From positions 868,001 through 932,000 of the forward strand of contig OX595991.1 of assembly GCA_951394045.1 (NCBI GenBank): 64,000 nt of DNA, in the 5' to 3' direction. This document shows, in pieces, positions 10,801 through 19,134 of the stretch; within the stretch, counting starts at the first letter, position 1; each line of letters begins with the position of its first letter. Under the pieces are notes generated by a model. It did no database searches. It had not been told where the DNA came from and saw nothing but the letters and a program-made list of their open reading frames with translations. The translations under genes were made by a program, and so were the position numbers. The DNA is from Nitzschia sp. DOCU1 (taxonomy: Eukaryota > Bacillariophyta > Bacillariophyceae > Bacillariales > Bacillariaceae).

Positions 10801-12185
10801 TTGGTGGTCCAATCGAGTCTCCTCTTGGATCTCCAATTTCTTCTTGTTGCCTTGGCGAATAGGCATGCGCTGCATGCTGGCACGGCACAGTCGGCCAATG
10901 CCCTTGGGAGAATGTTCTGCTTGGCCATGTTTTGGAGCTTGGCGAAGCTGATGTGCCCGAAGCGTTGGTGATATCGGAGTAGTTGAGCGGCGGCTGTTGT
11001 AGGCTGCCTGTCCTCTTCCTCTTTGATTACCACCGGCCTTTGCTCGCCCGCCGCCATTGGTCCATCTAGGTTGAACGCGGTCGACGTTGGGCCCTCTTGT
11101 TCTTGCTTTTCCTCCGCCTCAGCCCTCTCTCGAGTGATGGGCAATCCGGTGATACGTGACCACCAAGTTGACCGTTGCCTAGGAGGCGCTGGTGGCTCGG
11201 GAGGCGGCGATGCATCGATGTCGTCATCCTCATCATCGCTTACTACTTGAGTATCGCATGCCATGATGGGATCGTCCATAGATTCGCCGTAGTCAACGTT
11301 GCATGTCTGGCAGAACACCGAGAACTTGTTGAATCCTGGTGCCATAAAGAACGTTGCGCAGTTGTCTCTTTCTCCAATCGCGACGTCGAGTTCATTCTTT
11401 CCATTGTTCCAAAATAATTTCGTTGTAGTAGCAGTCGTCGTCTCGCCGGTTCCAAGGACGTTCTTCATGCGCGATCCTATCTGCGTCTTCGCCCAGTGTT
11501 GGGGGCTTAGCAGTCTCATCCGTCCCTTCGGAATGTAGTAGCTGTTTGGAATACGAAACTTGTGCACTGCGCCCAAATTATCGCACCAACGCCACACAAT
11601 TGTTCCTTGGTACACGTCGAAATTGCTTTCACCTCCGAATCCCTTAATTGAGCGATTGACTTTCTTTACGGGTCCATCGAAATCCTTGATGTCGTGCGAT
11701 ATACACGCACTGCATCTGTTATCAATGCCGATGGCTGCCGAATCGCAGTCGAACTTAGCCACGTTTACGTGGATTGGTTCTCCCTCTGAGTTCGTTTCCC
11801 TTTCGGCCACTGTATTGAAAATATCGAGTGATCCGTTAGTTCTCCAACTCAGGGAAATAGGCTCATCGATACTTATGGCACCGATTGCCTCCCTGTATTT
11901 AGACCTGGTCTTGAGTTCTTTCCACGTCGTCTCGTATGGCTCGAACTTTCCGCTCACACAAAATATCCCGGCTATCAAAATTCCCAAAATCGCCCGCACG
12001 CGAGTCCATCGTTTGGACTTGGGAACATAGTAGTAGTTGGGATCGTCGCTACTTGCAATATCAGGGGTTAGGATCGCTAGTATAGAGTAAATGTAACACA
12101 TAAGCCACTTCGCTAATATGATTAGGAGTGGTCTTAAAGTCATCATCGACATTTTCAATACGTAAGTGAGCCCAACCCGTTCTCG
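7887..12185 (-). CDS. Copia Pol polyprotein (protease, integrase, RT, RNase H)
   Basis: An open frame of ~1430 codons follows the gag stop in the same frame. Counting from the TTG at 12158, two hydrophobic segments lie at ~8-34 and ~54-70. The aspartic protease site DSA is at 139-141. Then come an HHCC integrase zinc finger (HQRFGH...CSACLFAKA) and an integrase core with D (VSVDQL), D (YHADNG) and E (NGLAERRI). The reverse transcriptase has YTDD at 8877-8888. The RNase H has FVDADFAGNW and STESEYTGL and a conserved ADILTKPL near the end. No frameshift or internal stop is seen, so all enzymes could be functional. There is no ATG between the gag stop and position ~12152, so the natural way to make Pol is as a Gag-Pol fusion by stop-codon readthrough. 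Confidence 0.95.
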   Translation of the reverse strand, partial: RERVGLTYVLKMSMMTLRPLLIILAKWLMCYIYSILAILTPDIASSDDPNYYYVPKSKRWTRVRAILGILIAGIFCVSGKFEPYETTWKELKTRSKYREAIGAISIDEPISLSWRTNGSLDIFNTVAERETNSEGEPIHVNVAKFDCDSAAIGIDNRCSACISHDIKDFDGPVKKVNRSIKGFGGESNFDVYQGTIVWRWCDNLGAVHKFRIPNSYYIPKGRMRLLSPQHWAKTQIGSRMKNVLGTGETTTATTTKLFWNNGKNELDVAIGERDNCATFFMAPGFNKFSVFCQTCNVDYGESMDDPIMACDTQVVSDDEDDDIDASPPPEPPAPPRQRSTWWSRITGLPITRERAEAEEKQEQEGPTSTAFNLDGPMAAGEQRPVVIKEEEDRQPTTAAAQLLRYHQRFGHISFAKLQNMAKQNILPRALADCAVPACSACLFAKATRRNWRSKRRLDWTTKNQATKPGEVVSVDQLVSPTMGLVAQGTGRLTTKRYKYATVYVDQYSGFSYVYLQKTADAEETIAGKKAFEAMAWQHGVKVKSYHADNGIFRANKWVDECRNNQQVLTFAAVNAHHTNGLAERRIRSLQDLTRSQLIHANRRWKMDATVNLWPYAIRMANDAINESPNLKYKEGLSPLQLFSSSTVQTHTKHWMPFGCPVYVLEDQLQGASRIHNKWEYRSRVGIYLGRSPNHGRNIAMVLDRVTGLVSPQFHVAFDPSFRTVKEDSFDTSWQIRTGFLSKGNDIGNKTKKRATSETIFIRNNAKKPEGDQASAQQGAKRSKTSATASNAGTSQRQGENLEIPPNDSQSGNKETQPLDGDSMEQDASQGQSPSKSRADGDQQTLTPTQRITNVMVAELSRTTAGDIDGEIYVLEAMFPDYAGNEEMDPLQVFKATSDPDTMYLHQAMKQPDAPEFKKAMQKEWDDQINNGNFTVIHRSKVREGAAVLPAVWQMKRKRDIRTRHIKKYKARLNIDGSRMKYGQHYDQTYAPVASWNSIRTVLIMAALHKWHTKQIDYVLAFPQAPVERELFMEIPKGFRIEQGNTKDYVLQLHRNVYGQCQASRVWNKYLTDILINKVGFRQSNVDECVFYRGNVMYVLYTDDSILAGPDEDEINQAIEDIKSAKLDITIEGDIQDFLGVNIDRKEDGTVHLTQPHLIDQILQDLSMPEGTVPKTTPAASSRLLSRHSSSQDFDNSFHYRSVIGKLNYLEKGSRPDIAYITHQCARFSTCPKKEHGEAIRWLARYLKGTRNKGMILSPNGKRGLEVFVDADFAGNWDPEETEDRDTARSRHGYLIMFAGCPILWKSQLQTEVALSSTESEYTGLSYALRDAIPIINLFKEMMEVGIPIKSSKALVHCKVFEDNSGALEIARVAKFRPRTKHLNCRLHHFRSYVDSEEVSIHKIDTLEQPADILTKPLNEDAVEKFRKMIMGW

Positions 12186-12188
12186 TCA
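12186..12188 (-). other. In-frame UGA between gag and pol (candidate readthrough site)
   Basis: The gag stop is TGA followed by CGA GAA CGG, and the frame continues without another stop through the whole of pol. UGA followed by C is known as a leaky stop context in eukaryotes. No frameshift site is needed, so readthrough is the simplest way to produce Gag-Pol. Confidence 0.65.
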
Positions 12189-13727
12189 GTTGCTCTGATA
12201 CCCTCCGGTTAGATCGTTGCTGTCCTGCATCGATGCAACTTGGACTGCGTTGATCACTACCTGGTTTCCCTTCTTTCCGCCGCCGCCACCTTGATCGTTC
12301 GCGGGGCGCTTGCCGGTGGCCTTCGACGCGGTTCCCTTACACTCCTCGGGTTTGTGGCAGCGCCAAATGCCTCCACATTTCCCTCCGGTAGTCGGGCCGC
12401 ACCAGTACCACGGCTTTCCATTGTGGGTCTTGGACTTCCTGAGTGCGTCGCCGGTCGGCTCAATTGACTTGGCCATCCAGTCCGGTCGCTCGGGGAACTT
12501 TCCCTTCTTGGTCGAAACCGCTCCTTTCTTCTTCGTAGTTCCCTCGGCAGCACGACCATCGTACTTCTTCTTGAGGGTATTGAACCTGGCTGCGAGAGCG
12601 ATGAGCGTCTCTTGCTCCTTCGTCGGAGTCATCCAGATCTCCTTTTCCTTCAAGATCTTGTACTTGGTCAGCGCCAAGTTCATCAAGTGGACTGGCTTCA
12701 TGTCGACCCCTTCCTCCCATTCAGTTTGCTTGTCGGCTATGTAGTTGACAAACGTAGTATCCGTACAAGCTGCGTAACCTTGGAACAAGTTGGTGAGGAG
12801 GTCTTCGGTCTTCTCTCCTCTCGCATAGAGTGCTTCGACCATGGTGTAGACGTAGGCGTTGAACTTGGATATGTCGTTGCCAAGGACTGACATCTGAGCA
12901 GCCAAGTTTCCTAGCTTCATCCTGATCATCCCGGTCGTTGCATGCGTATCGAGGTAGGATTCCCGAATGAGGAGCTTCAAATAAGCTACTCCGCAAGGGA
13001 TGCGGAGATCTCCTTGCATGAAGGTGTAGGCTCGACGATGTACGTTGAGCTTTGCCTTCGCACCCACAGTCAATGAGTTTTGGATGCACTCATATAGCAT
13101 CCGATCGTCCTGTGCCATTCTTCCCTGGGAGAACATCCACGCTTGGGCATCCATGTAAATCTTCTGGATGTTAAGTCGTCCGTAGTTCTCCAGGATGTTT
13201 ACTGGCGGTTCGTTCAGGCTTGGGACGTACCAGAATATGCCTCCTGGAACATCCCATCCGAACTCGTTGGCCCTCTCTGCAATCGCTTTCAAGAATTGGA
13301 AGAATCCGTCGGGTCCTCCATCGTAGAGTTCCTCCTGGAGCTTCTTGATCGCGTTGTTGTAGTGGGAGATGCCTTGTTTAGAGTCATAGTCCAGCACTCC
13401 TGGTTTCAACAACCCGGGAGTCAAGCTGAATCTGACGCCAGCCGTGCCAGTTTCCGCCGCCGCTTGGTTCGCGGCTGGTTCGTTTGCGGCAGGTGGAGCT
13501 GCCGCATTGACCGCCGCTACTGGAGCTGCAACAACGACTGGTGGTTGGACTTGTGGCTCCGGTTGCGCCTGCGGAGCTTGTACCATCGGTGGTAGTTGCA
13601 CCTGCTGGACAACCGGTGGTGCTTGCGCCGGTGGTTGAACCGCCGGCGGCGCTGGATTTCCAGCGGCTGCTGCGGGCTGAGCTGCTGCTCTCCTCGCTGT
13701 TGCACCTCGAGTACCTGCTCGAGCCAT
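12186..13727 (-). CDS. Copia Gag protein
   Basis: 513 aa. The N-terminal ~75 residues are a Pro/Ala/Gln/Val-rich low-complexity region. A helical Gag domain follows. The C-terminal basic region has a Cys/His cluster WCGPTTGGKCGGIWRCHKPE followed by EC (spacing C-x7-C-x5-C-H-x4-C), in the place of the usual CCHC knuckle. Gag forms the virus-like particle and packages element RNA. It ends with TGA at 12188-12186, in the same frame as pol. Confidence 0.93.
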   Translation of the reverse strand: MARAGTRGATARRAAAQPAAAAGNPAPPAVQPPAQAPPVVQQVQLPPMVQAPQAQPEPQVQPPVVVAAPVAAVNAAAPPAANEPAANQAAAETGTAGVRFSLTPGLLKPGVLDYDSKQGISHYNNAIKKLQEELYDGGPDGFFQFLKAIAERANEFGWDVPGGIFWYVPSLNEPPVNILENYGRLNIQKIYMDAQAWMFSQGRMAQDDRMLYECIQNSLTVGAKAKLNVHRRAYTFMQGDLRIPCGVAYLKLLIRESYLDTHATTGMIRMKLGNLAAQMSVLGNDISKFNAYVYTMVEALYARGEKTEDLLTNLFQGYAACTDTTFVNYIADKQTEWEEGVDMKPVHLMNLALTKYKILKEKEIWMTPTKEQETLIALAARFNTLKKKYDGRAAEGTTKKKGAVSTKKGKFPERPDWMAKSIEPTGDALRKSKTHNGKPWYWCGPTTGGKCGGIWRCHKPEECKGTASKATGKRPANDQGGGGGKKGNQVVINAVQVASMQDSNDLTGGYQSN

Positions 13728-13747
13728 CTTTAGTTCTATCTTCGTCT

Positions 13748-13765
13748 ATTAGCGCAGAGGAAGCG
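13748..13765 (-). other. Expected primer-binding-site position
   Basis: On the minus strand the bases directly after the 5' LTR are CGCTTCCTCTGCGCTAAT. They do not resemble the usual copia initiator-tRNA 3' end complement. The primer tRNA, or an internal tRNA fragment, was not identified. Confidence 0.35.
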
Positions 13766-14078
13766 TGTACGAATAGTCGAGTTCTCAGGCTCGGCTATCG
13801 GGCGAAGTAGTAATAAAAGTAAAATAGCGTTGTTAATGCCAAATTATAAGTTGTGTTTGTGGGGCTCCGGAGAGCCTCCACTTACTCTATTACTTCCTTT
13901 TGTAGAAGGAACTATCGTTAGATCGTCGCTGACCACCCGTTGTGTCGTCCGTATTTTGTCTCTATGTGCCGTTTGACCGGCCCGCTCAGAGTCCACCGGG
14001 TGGGTCCCGACATGAGTCCTGTTAGCCGATTCACTCGAATGGCTCTCAAATACTCCGTCGGTATGACTTAATCGAACA
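13766..14078 (-). repeat. 5' LTR of the copia element
   Basis: 313 bp, identical to 7539-7851. It carries the element's promoter and polyadenylation signals by position. It is bordered on the right by the target duplication at 14079-14084. Confidence 0.95.
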
Positions 14079-14084
14079 CGCGCC

Positions 14085-14758
14085 TCCTCTTGGGATCTTT
14101 GGTAAAATTGCCATCCTGTCACACGCTGATGAACAGCAACCACCATGACAAAACGTGGATACTCCTTGGAGCATGTGCTCGTCGCTACTGATGGCCTGCA
14201 TTGTCTATATGTCGCATCTGTTCGTCCATGATCGCAATGGGTCCTGGCAGAGTCCCGTCGTGTTTCTCTTGCTCAGCCGTGGGAGTTTTGGGTTTCCAAG
14301 GAGCGCGAGTCGGCATTAATCCGCGAGCTGTTCCCGGCTGCAATCAAACTTGCCATGACTCTCATCATTCGGGCAAATGTGGGACCGAAGAAAGGTTCTT
14401 TTAAGTGGAGTAGTGCCATCAAATCTTCCATTCCCGGACGACTTCAAGGTACAAGATGATTGCCCCCAGAAGGTTGCTACAGTCGCCTCGCTTCTAGTGC
14501 GGATAGGGCCATATTTGCCAATGATTCAAAGCGAGGAGAAGGAGTCGTATCGAGTGGGGGACTGACATTTGGGTTTCGCGTTCCAATCTGGGAGTGAAAA
14601 TAGGTTCCTTCCATGCCAGCGAGGCAACTCCTTTGGATGGGAAGAGTCCGTGGCAAACAAAACAAAACCAAAACAGAGATTGGCCTTCGATTCATGTTCT
14701 CACAAATTCCGATCAGGACAAGCTTTCAAGTCATCCAGCATTTTGTTCGTAATCAAAC
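14085..14758. other. Intergenic region upstream of the LRR gene
   Basis: No gene was recognised. It presumably contains the LRR promoter, now with the retrotransposon LTR at its far end. Confidence 0.4.
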
Positions 14759-16254
14759 ATGAAGCTCGCATTTACCATTTCCATTCAACTTTTGGCCGGT
14801 GTCTCGGTCGCCAGGGCTGGACTCCGCCATAATGTTGGCCATGTCCGCAGCGTTCATTCATCCGGTACCTGGAGCACGTTCGAAGCGACGTCGGGAGGTG
14901 TTGATGTCGTCGCAGCCTTGGAAGCGGAAGAGCAGAAGCTTGAGGAAGAAGAGGCTTCTATTAATGAGCTTGTCCAGGCTTTGGAGGCCCTTGAAACTGG
15001 TATGAGTATGGCTCCTACGGCTGCCGTCGTCACTGTGGTGCCAACCCCGGCTCCAACATTGATCCCCACTCCTATGCAGTCAAGCCCGGCTCCTTCTTCT
15101 GGTGGCTCCGTCGTTGACACGGTCGCCCCTACCGTCCCAGTTACTGGAAGTCCCACTGCTGCCCCAACTGTCAGCGCCGCTCCAAGTACCAGCCCCACGA
15201 TCGCCCCAACCTTTCCGATTAGTGCAAACCCCACCATTTCCCCTGCTCCTACCACGCCTCCCACTGCTGCCCCAACTGTCAGCACTGCTCCAAGTACCAG
15301 CCCCACCCTTCCGGAGTGTGGCATTACTCCCGAAGAACGCCGAGCTGGGATCCTGGGAATTCTCGACCAAGTTGCTGACTCCAACTTGATCCGCGATGAT
15401 TCCACCCCCCAGGGGCAGGCCACCGAGTGGCTCATCTCCGACGACGCTCGCCGCCTATGCCCGGATGAGCTAAAGATCGTCCAGCGCTGGGTTCTTGCCG
15501 TGATGTACTTCTCCACTGGTGGTGATTCTTGGTTCCAATGCTTTGATGGCGACTTGGATTGCGGTGACTTTTTACCATTCGTTGGCGACGATGCATTTTT
15601 GAGCTCATCCAATGAATGCGTATGGGCTGGAATCTCCTGTAATGCGGATGCCTGCGTAACTGAGATTGAATTTGAAGAAAATAACTTGGCCGGGACCATT
15701 CCAACTGAGCTTGGCTTGTTGGATGAGCTTGTAAGTTTTTGATCCGATCGGATTCGTTAACAAAAATCTGGTTTCCTTTTCTGACTTTCTGTTCCTTTCA
15801 TTTTTATTATAAGGTCATCTGGGGGATGGAGCGCGGTAATCTTACAGGAACTATCCCGACGGAGATTGGCGGCCTCGAGAAGTTGATCTTCATTGATTTG
15901 GATTTCAACGAGTTGACTGGAAGCCTTCCCACGGAACTGTACAATCTAGTTGACTTGACACAATTGGATCTCAACAACAACTTCTTGTCCGGTGATGTTA
16001 GCGGTCTTGGTGTCTTTACGAAACTTGAATTCCTTCAACTGCATTCCAACCTTTTTACAGGAACTATTCCAGACGCTCTCGGAACCTTCACTCTCCTCAG
16101 CACCTTTACCCTCCACGAAGCGAACTTTATCGGAAGTGTTCCATCCGGTCTCTGCGATTTGGTTGACAGTGGAATGTTGACGAGTTTGATTGCGGATTGT
16201 GGGGGTGACGTCCCTGAGATCAGCTGCGAGTGTTGCTCTGATTGTCGCGAATAG
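14759..16254 (+). CDS. Secreted leucine-rich-repeat protein with Pro/Thr linker
   Basis: Exons are 14759-15730 and 15814-16254, with an 83-bp phase-0 intron (GTAAGT...TATAAG), giving 470 aa. A signal peptide covers residues 1 to ~20 (MKLAFTISIQLLAGVSVARA). A short Glu-rich helix follows, then a ~110-residue linker of repeated APT/APTVS/APSTSPT units that looks like a cell-wall or O-glycosylated stalk. Next is a Cys-containing LRR cap (CVWAGISCNAD) and about five plant-type LRRs (NNLAGTIPTELG, GNLTGTIPTEIG, NELTGSLPTELY, NLFTGTIPDALG). The C-terminus is Cys-rich (CECCSDC). There is no transmembrane segment, so it is probably secreted or wall-bound. This architecture is a common diatom family; ligand and role are unknown. 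Confidence 0.87.
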
Positions 16255-16565
16255 GCAAACCCATGAATTTGTATTGGGCGACCATGACGATCTACCGACT
16301 GTTGCACTTGCACCAACTTGTGCGTAGAGGATCCTCTACAACTGTTGCGATTCCAAATGGAATAAAAGTTTTCTCAGCAAATATCTATAACGTAAATGTG
16401 AAATCAACCAATCACGCCACTAAGTTTGTTCTAATGTTGTTTGTACTCGTAGTAATGAAATGATTGATACCCGCCCGAATGCTTTCGAGATTTTTCGGGC
16501 TTTCCCCGGAAATACTCGTGGCCCGCTTGATCGCATTCTTGTAAGTAACCTACCCCGCTCTGATT
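16255..16565. other. Convergent intergenic region
   Basis: This lies between the 3' ends of the LRR and HSF genes. Nothing was recognised apart from A/T-rich stretches consistent with 3' processing signals. Confidence 0.35.
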
Positions 16566-17516
16566 CTACACCCCGGCCCGTCGCATCAGCTCAGCTTCTT
16601 CTTGCCGAATCACATCAAGAGCTGCAGTGGCGGTGTTGATGGCTGAGATTAGCCGATTAGCCACTGGAGTCTGCTGTAGAAGGGACGGTGCAGTAAACAC
16701 ACTCGCCCAGTGCCGCACGCCAAGATGAGAAGGAAGCCATCTATTTGCAGTACTTTGTGATAGAGCAGCCTGGGAGGCGCTACCTAGCAAGCCTTGCTGA
16801 AGGCCAGCCAGCAAAAGCGGTGAAGGCTTCTGAGCGGCAGCTAGCCGCTGGATCAGTGCGGCTTCAAGCATTGCATCAGAAGCACGAGGGCTTGCTTTTG
16901 AACGAAGGAAGTCCGAAATAACGGGCTTGTTAGCGTTCAAGGTACTGGCAGGTCCAAAACCAACAGCAGCCAGTCGATTCTGCGTCGGTACCAGCGGAAC
17001 TGACGCTAACGTGGGACGAGGCGACGTCTTGGGTGACCCGTGGCTGTGAAGAGGGCGCGGGTATGCCCCCTTGATCTTGACTCGAGTCATAGTCTTGCAG
17101 AGCTCAGGAAGCCCTCGAACGAAGGCATCGTGTCTTATCGCTCCCTTGGCGGGACCCCTTACAATACTTTCGAATCCCCAAAGGTTCAGAGAACGTTGCC
17201 AGGTCTTGTACTTGTTACTATTGAAGTATTTTGGCATGATGGAAGCGCAAAACTCTTCCTTCTTATGAACCTTGAAAGACTTACCATCAGGTAGCCATGA
17301 GATGATGTGATCATTGCCCTCATTCTCTGCCCTCTCCAGGAGAGAGTGAAGCTTCCAAGGAAACTGAACTCCGCGGCGTCCTTCCTTTTGCAAGTCAATG
17401 GACTTCTCGTCTGCCTCTATTTCAGTATCTTCGGTTTCTCCGGATGCCTTTTCAGAATTTGGACTCATCGTTGCTTCTATTCTGGACACAATGCCTTGCT
17501 GACCCTTGTTACTCAT
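16566..17516 (-). CDS. Heat shock factor-type transcription factor
   Basis: 316 aa, intronless. The HSF DNA-binding domain spans residues ~50-143: FPWKLHSLLERAE, then IISWLPDGKSFKVH, FCASIMPKYF, and the recognition-helix region KYKTWQRSLNLWGFESI. The latter is the diatom version of the canonical FxSFxRQLNxYGF segment. The domain is a winged helix that binds nGAAn repeats. No clear leucine-zipper trimerisation region follows, which is usual for the greatly expanded HSF family of diatoms, so heat-shock function cannot be assumed. The Ser/Ala/Leu-rich C-terminal half is probably regulatory. TACCGGTA palindromes occur at 17536 and 17773, within 300 bp upstream of the start codon. Confidence 0.93.
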   Translation of the reverse strand: MSNKGQQGIVSRIEATMSPNSEKASGETEDTEIEADEKSIDLQKEGRRGVQFPWKLHSLLERAENEGNDHIISWLPDGKSFKVHKKEEFCASIMPKYFNSNKYKTWQRSLNLWGFESIVRGPAKGAIRHDAFVRGLPELCKTMTRVKIKGAYPRPLHSHGSPKTSPRPTLASVPLVPTQNRLAAVGFGPASTLNANKPVISDFLRSKASPRASDAMLEAALIQRLAAAQKPSPLLLAGLQQGLLGSASQAALSQSTANRWLPSHLGVRHWASVFTAPSLLQQTPVANRLISAINTATAALDVIRQEEAELMRRAGV

Positions 17517-19134
17517 CGTTTCAACGCAAGCAGAGTACCGGTAGATTTGTTATGCAACGGGGTGGGAAACGCTGGGAGGGAGAGTTCGCTGTATGTCTGA
17601 TGTATTGTAGGAAACTCTGAATGCGCATTCTGATTTCGGTTGAAGTACGATGAGAATCGAGAACATGGGAGCGCTAACGAACCGAGAAGGAGACGAAAAA
17701 TCTGACCCCAGAGCCCCATGTGATGTCGTGGCTGAGGCCTATTTATTGGTCAGTATGGCTTAATCCTTCCTCTACCGGTAGCTTTTAATTACACACTCCG
17801 ATAGTGCAACTACTAATAATAGTGTGCCATCTGGCGGCGGTGGCGACCCCATAGTGTGGTTGCGTTTCGGTCGATGTTTTGTACATTTCACAGGAATCTA
17901 TGACCACACAACGCGAACTTGGCGAATTTCAACATACCGGTAGTGGGACCCGACATAAAGCTCCTCAGAAACCGTCACCCAGTCCAAGCTTCGCCGTGCC
18001 CCGCTATCGTTGGGAGTGCCCTATTCTGCACACACTCTTGCTTTGCACCGGGATTGTGAATTGATTTACTGTACCAGGTACTTACTGCAACTACCTACCG
18101 GTAATTTTCTGCATTCTAGTAGAACCCATTTGAATTATTGCTCGTCTTGAAGTTGTTGCTGAATAGTGAACCCGTTTAAAAATGTCTCTTCCAGAAAATT
18201 TGTAACAGATTCCAGTTTGAAGCACTAATATTGAAATTAATATCGGACAGAGGCCAGTCGTATTATTACTTTTTGTTTACTAGTAATTGAAATGAACTCA
18301 TTTTAGAAGGATTTGCTGAATATATCTCCGAAAGCATTCCGCCTCTCTACGGCGGGTTCGTCGATTCGTCTTCAAGTAAATACTATAGCCCTTGTTAAAG
18401 TCTTCGCTCGTGGTTGATTCGTCGCTCCGTTTGTGATCGTGCCACAAGATTTTCGCATTCTCGTCCTTTCTTCAACCACAGGCTCTCCTTCTCGTTGCCA
18501 TCATCACCATGGCTCACGATGAGAACGAGAGAGACAAGAAGGCGCTAATACCTTCCACTGTAGGTAGCCGAGGGGCCGGCTTTTCCATCATCCAGTTCCA
18601 TCACTGAAACACACATCCAGGAGAAATCCTGCATGTGACGAATGTACCTGCTGGCTTCGGGTGCGTCGGCCGGTGTCAGCCATTACCGTGTCGTGCTCTC
18701 GTCCTTCCTAAACTAAAAGCCTATTGTTTCTACTTGGGGTGAAAGTGCTGATGTGAGGAGATGATATTTCGGTGGTCTGTCAAACACTGTTCCCGCTTTG
18801 TAGAATAAAAGTAGTCGTCAGAGGATTCGGAGGAAGGCCCCACTCGCGTTCTTGCTTGGTGCGTAGATTGCTTGGTCCCTAAAGAAGTGTTTCAACATGG
18901 TAGGCCTGAGACAAGTATACTGCCGATCGGGCATTTCATCACGACCAAGCAAATGCACTGTGTGGTCGATAGGACGGGGGTTACTGATTAATGGGAATAC
19001 CAGCCAGAGCTGCATGCTACTGTACCAATGACATTTGGGCGGGCGTCTTGGACAAACTGAAACTGGCTTGGGTCACAAGCCTCGCAATTCGACACCAAGG
19101 CGTCGTGCATGCAGAGAAAAACAATCATCCGATA
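17517..19134. other. Long intergenic region with TACCGGTA palindromes
   Basis: No supported gene. Four TACCGGTA palindromes (17536, 17773, 17935, 18096) and one TACCAGGTA (18072) cluster in 570 bp. A short ATG frame at 18510, MAHDENERDKKALIPST, has a good start context but ends soon, and no spliced continuation could be fixed. It may be a tiny or decayed gene. Confidence 0.4.

Larger units (their letters stand above)
7539..14078 (-). mobile_element. Complete Ty1/copia LTR retrotransposon (CoDi-like)
   Basis: This is a 6540-bp element read on the minus strand: 5' LTR 13766-14078, gag, pol, polypurine tract, 3' LTR 7539-7851. The two 313-bp LTRs are identical by eye and, in element orientation, begin TG and end CA. 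The element is flanked by the direct repeat CGCGCC (7533-7538 and 14079-14084), a 6-bp target-site duplication. Domain order protease-integrase-RT-RNase H defines copia. Identical LTRs, both ORFs open and a perfect target duplication mean a very recent insertion, quite possibly by a still-active family. It sits about 240 bp past the stop of the PROPPIN gene and about 680 bp upstream of the LRR gene. Confidence 0.97.

Noticed and set aside
10720..13640. Plus-strand open frames inside the copia element (up to 156 aa)
   Set aside because: They are antisense to gag and pol, with composition set by the coding strand.
14854..15699. 281-aa minus-strand frame
   Set aside because: It is an antisense shadow of the Pro/Thr-rich linker of the LRR gene; its Val/Gly repeats mirror the APT repeats.
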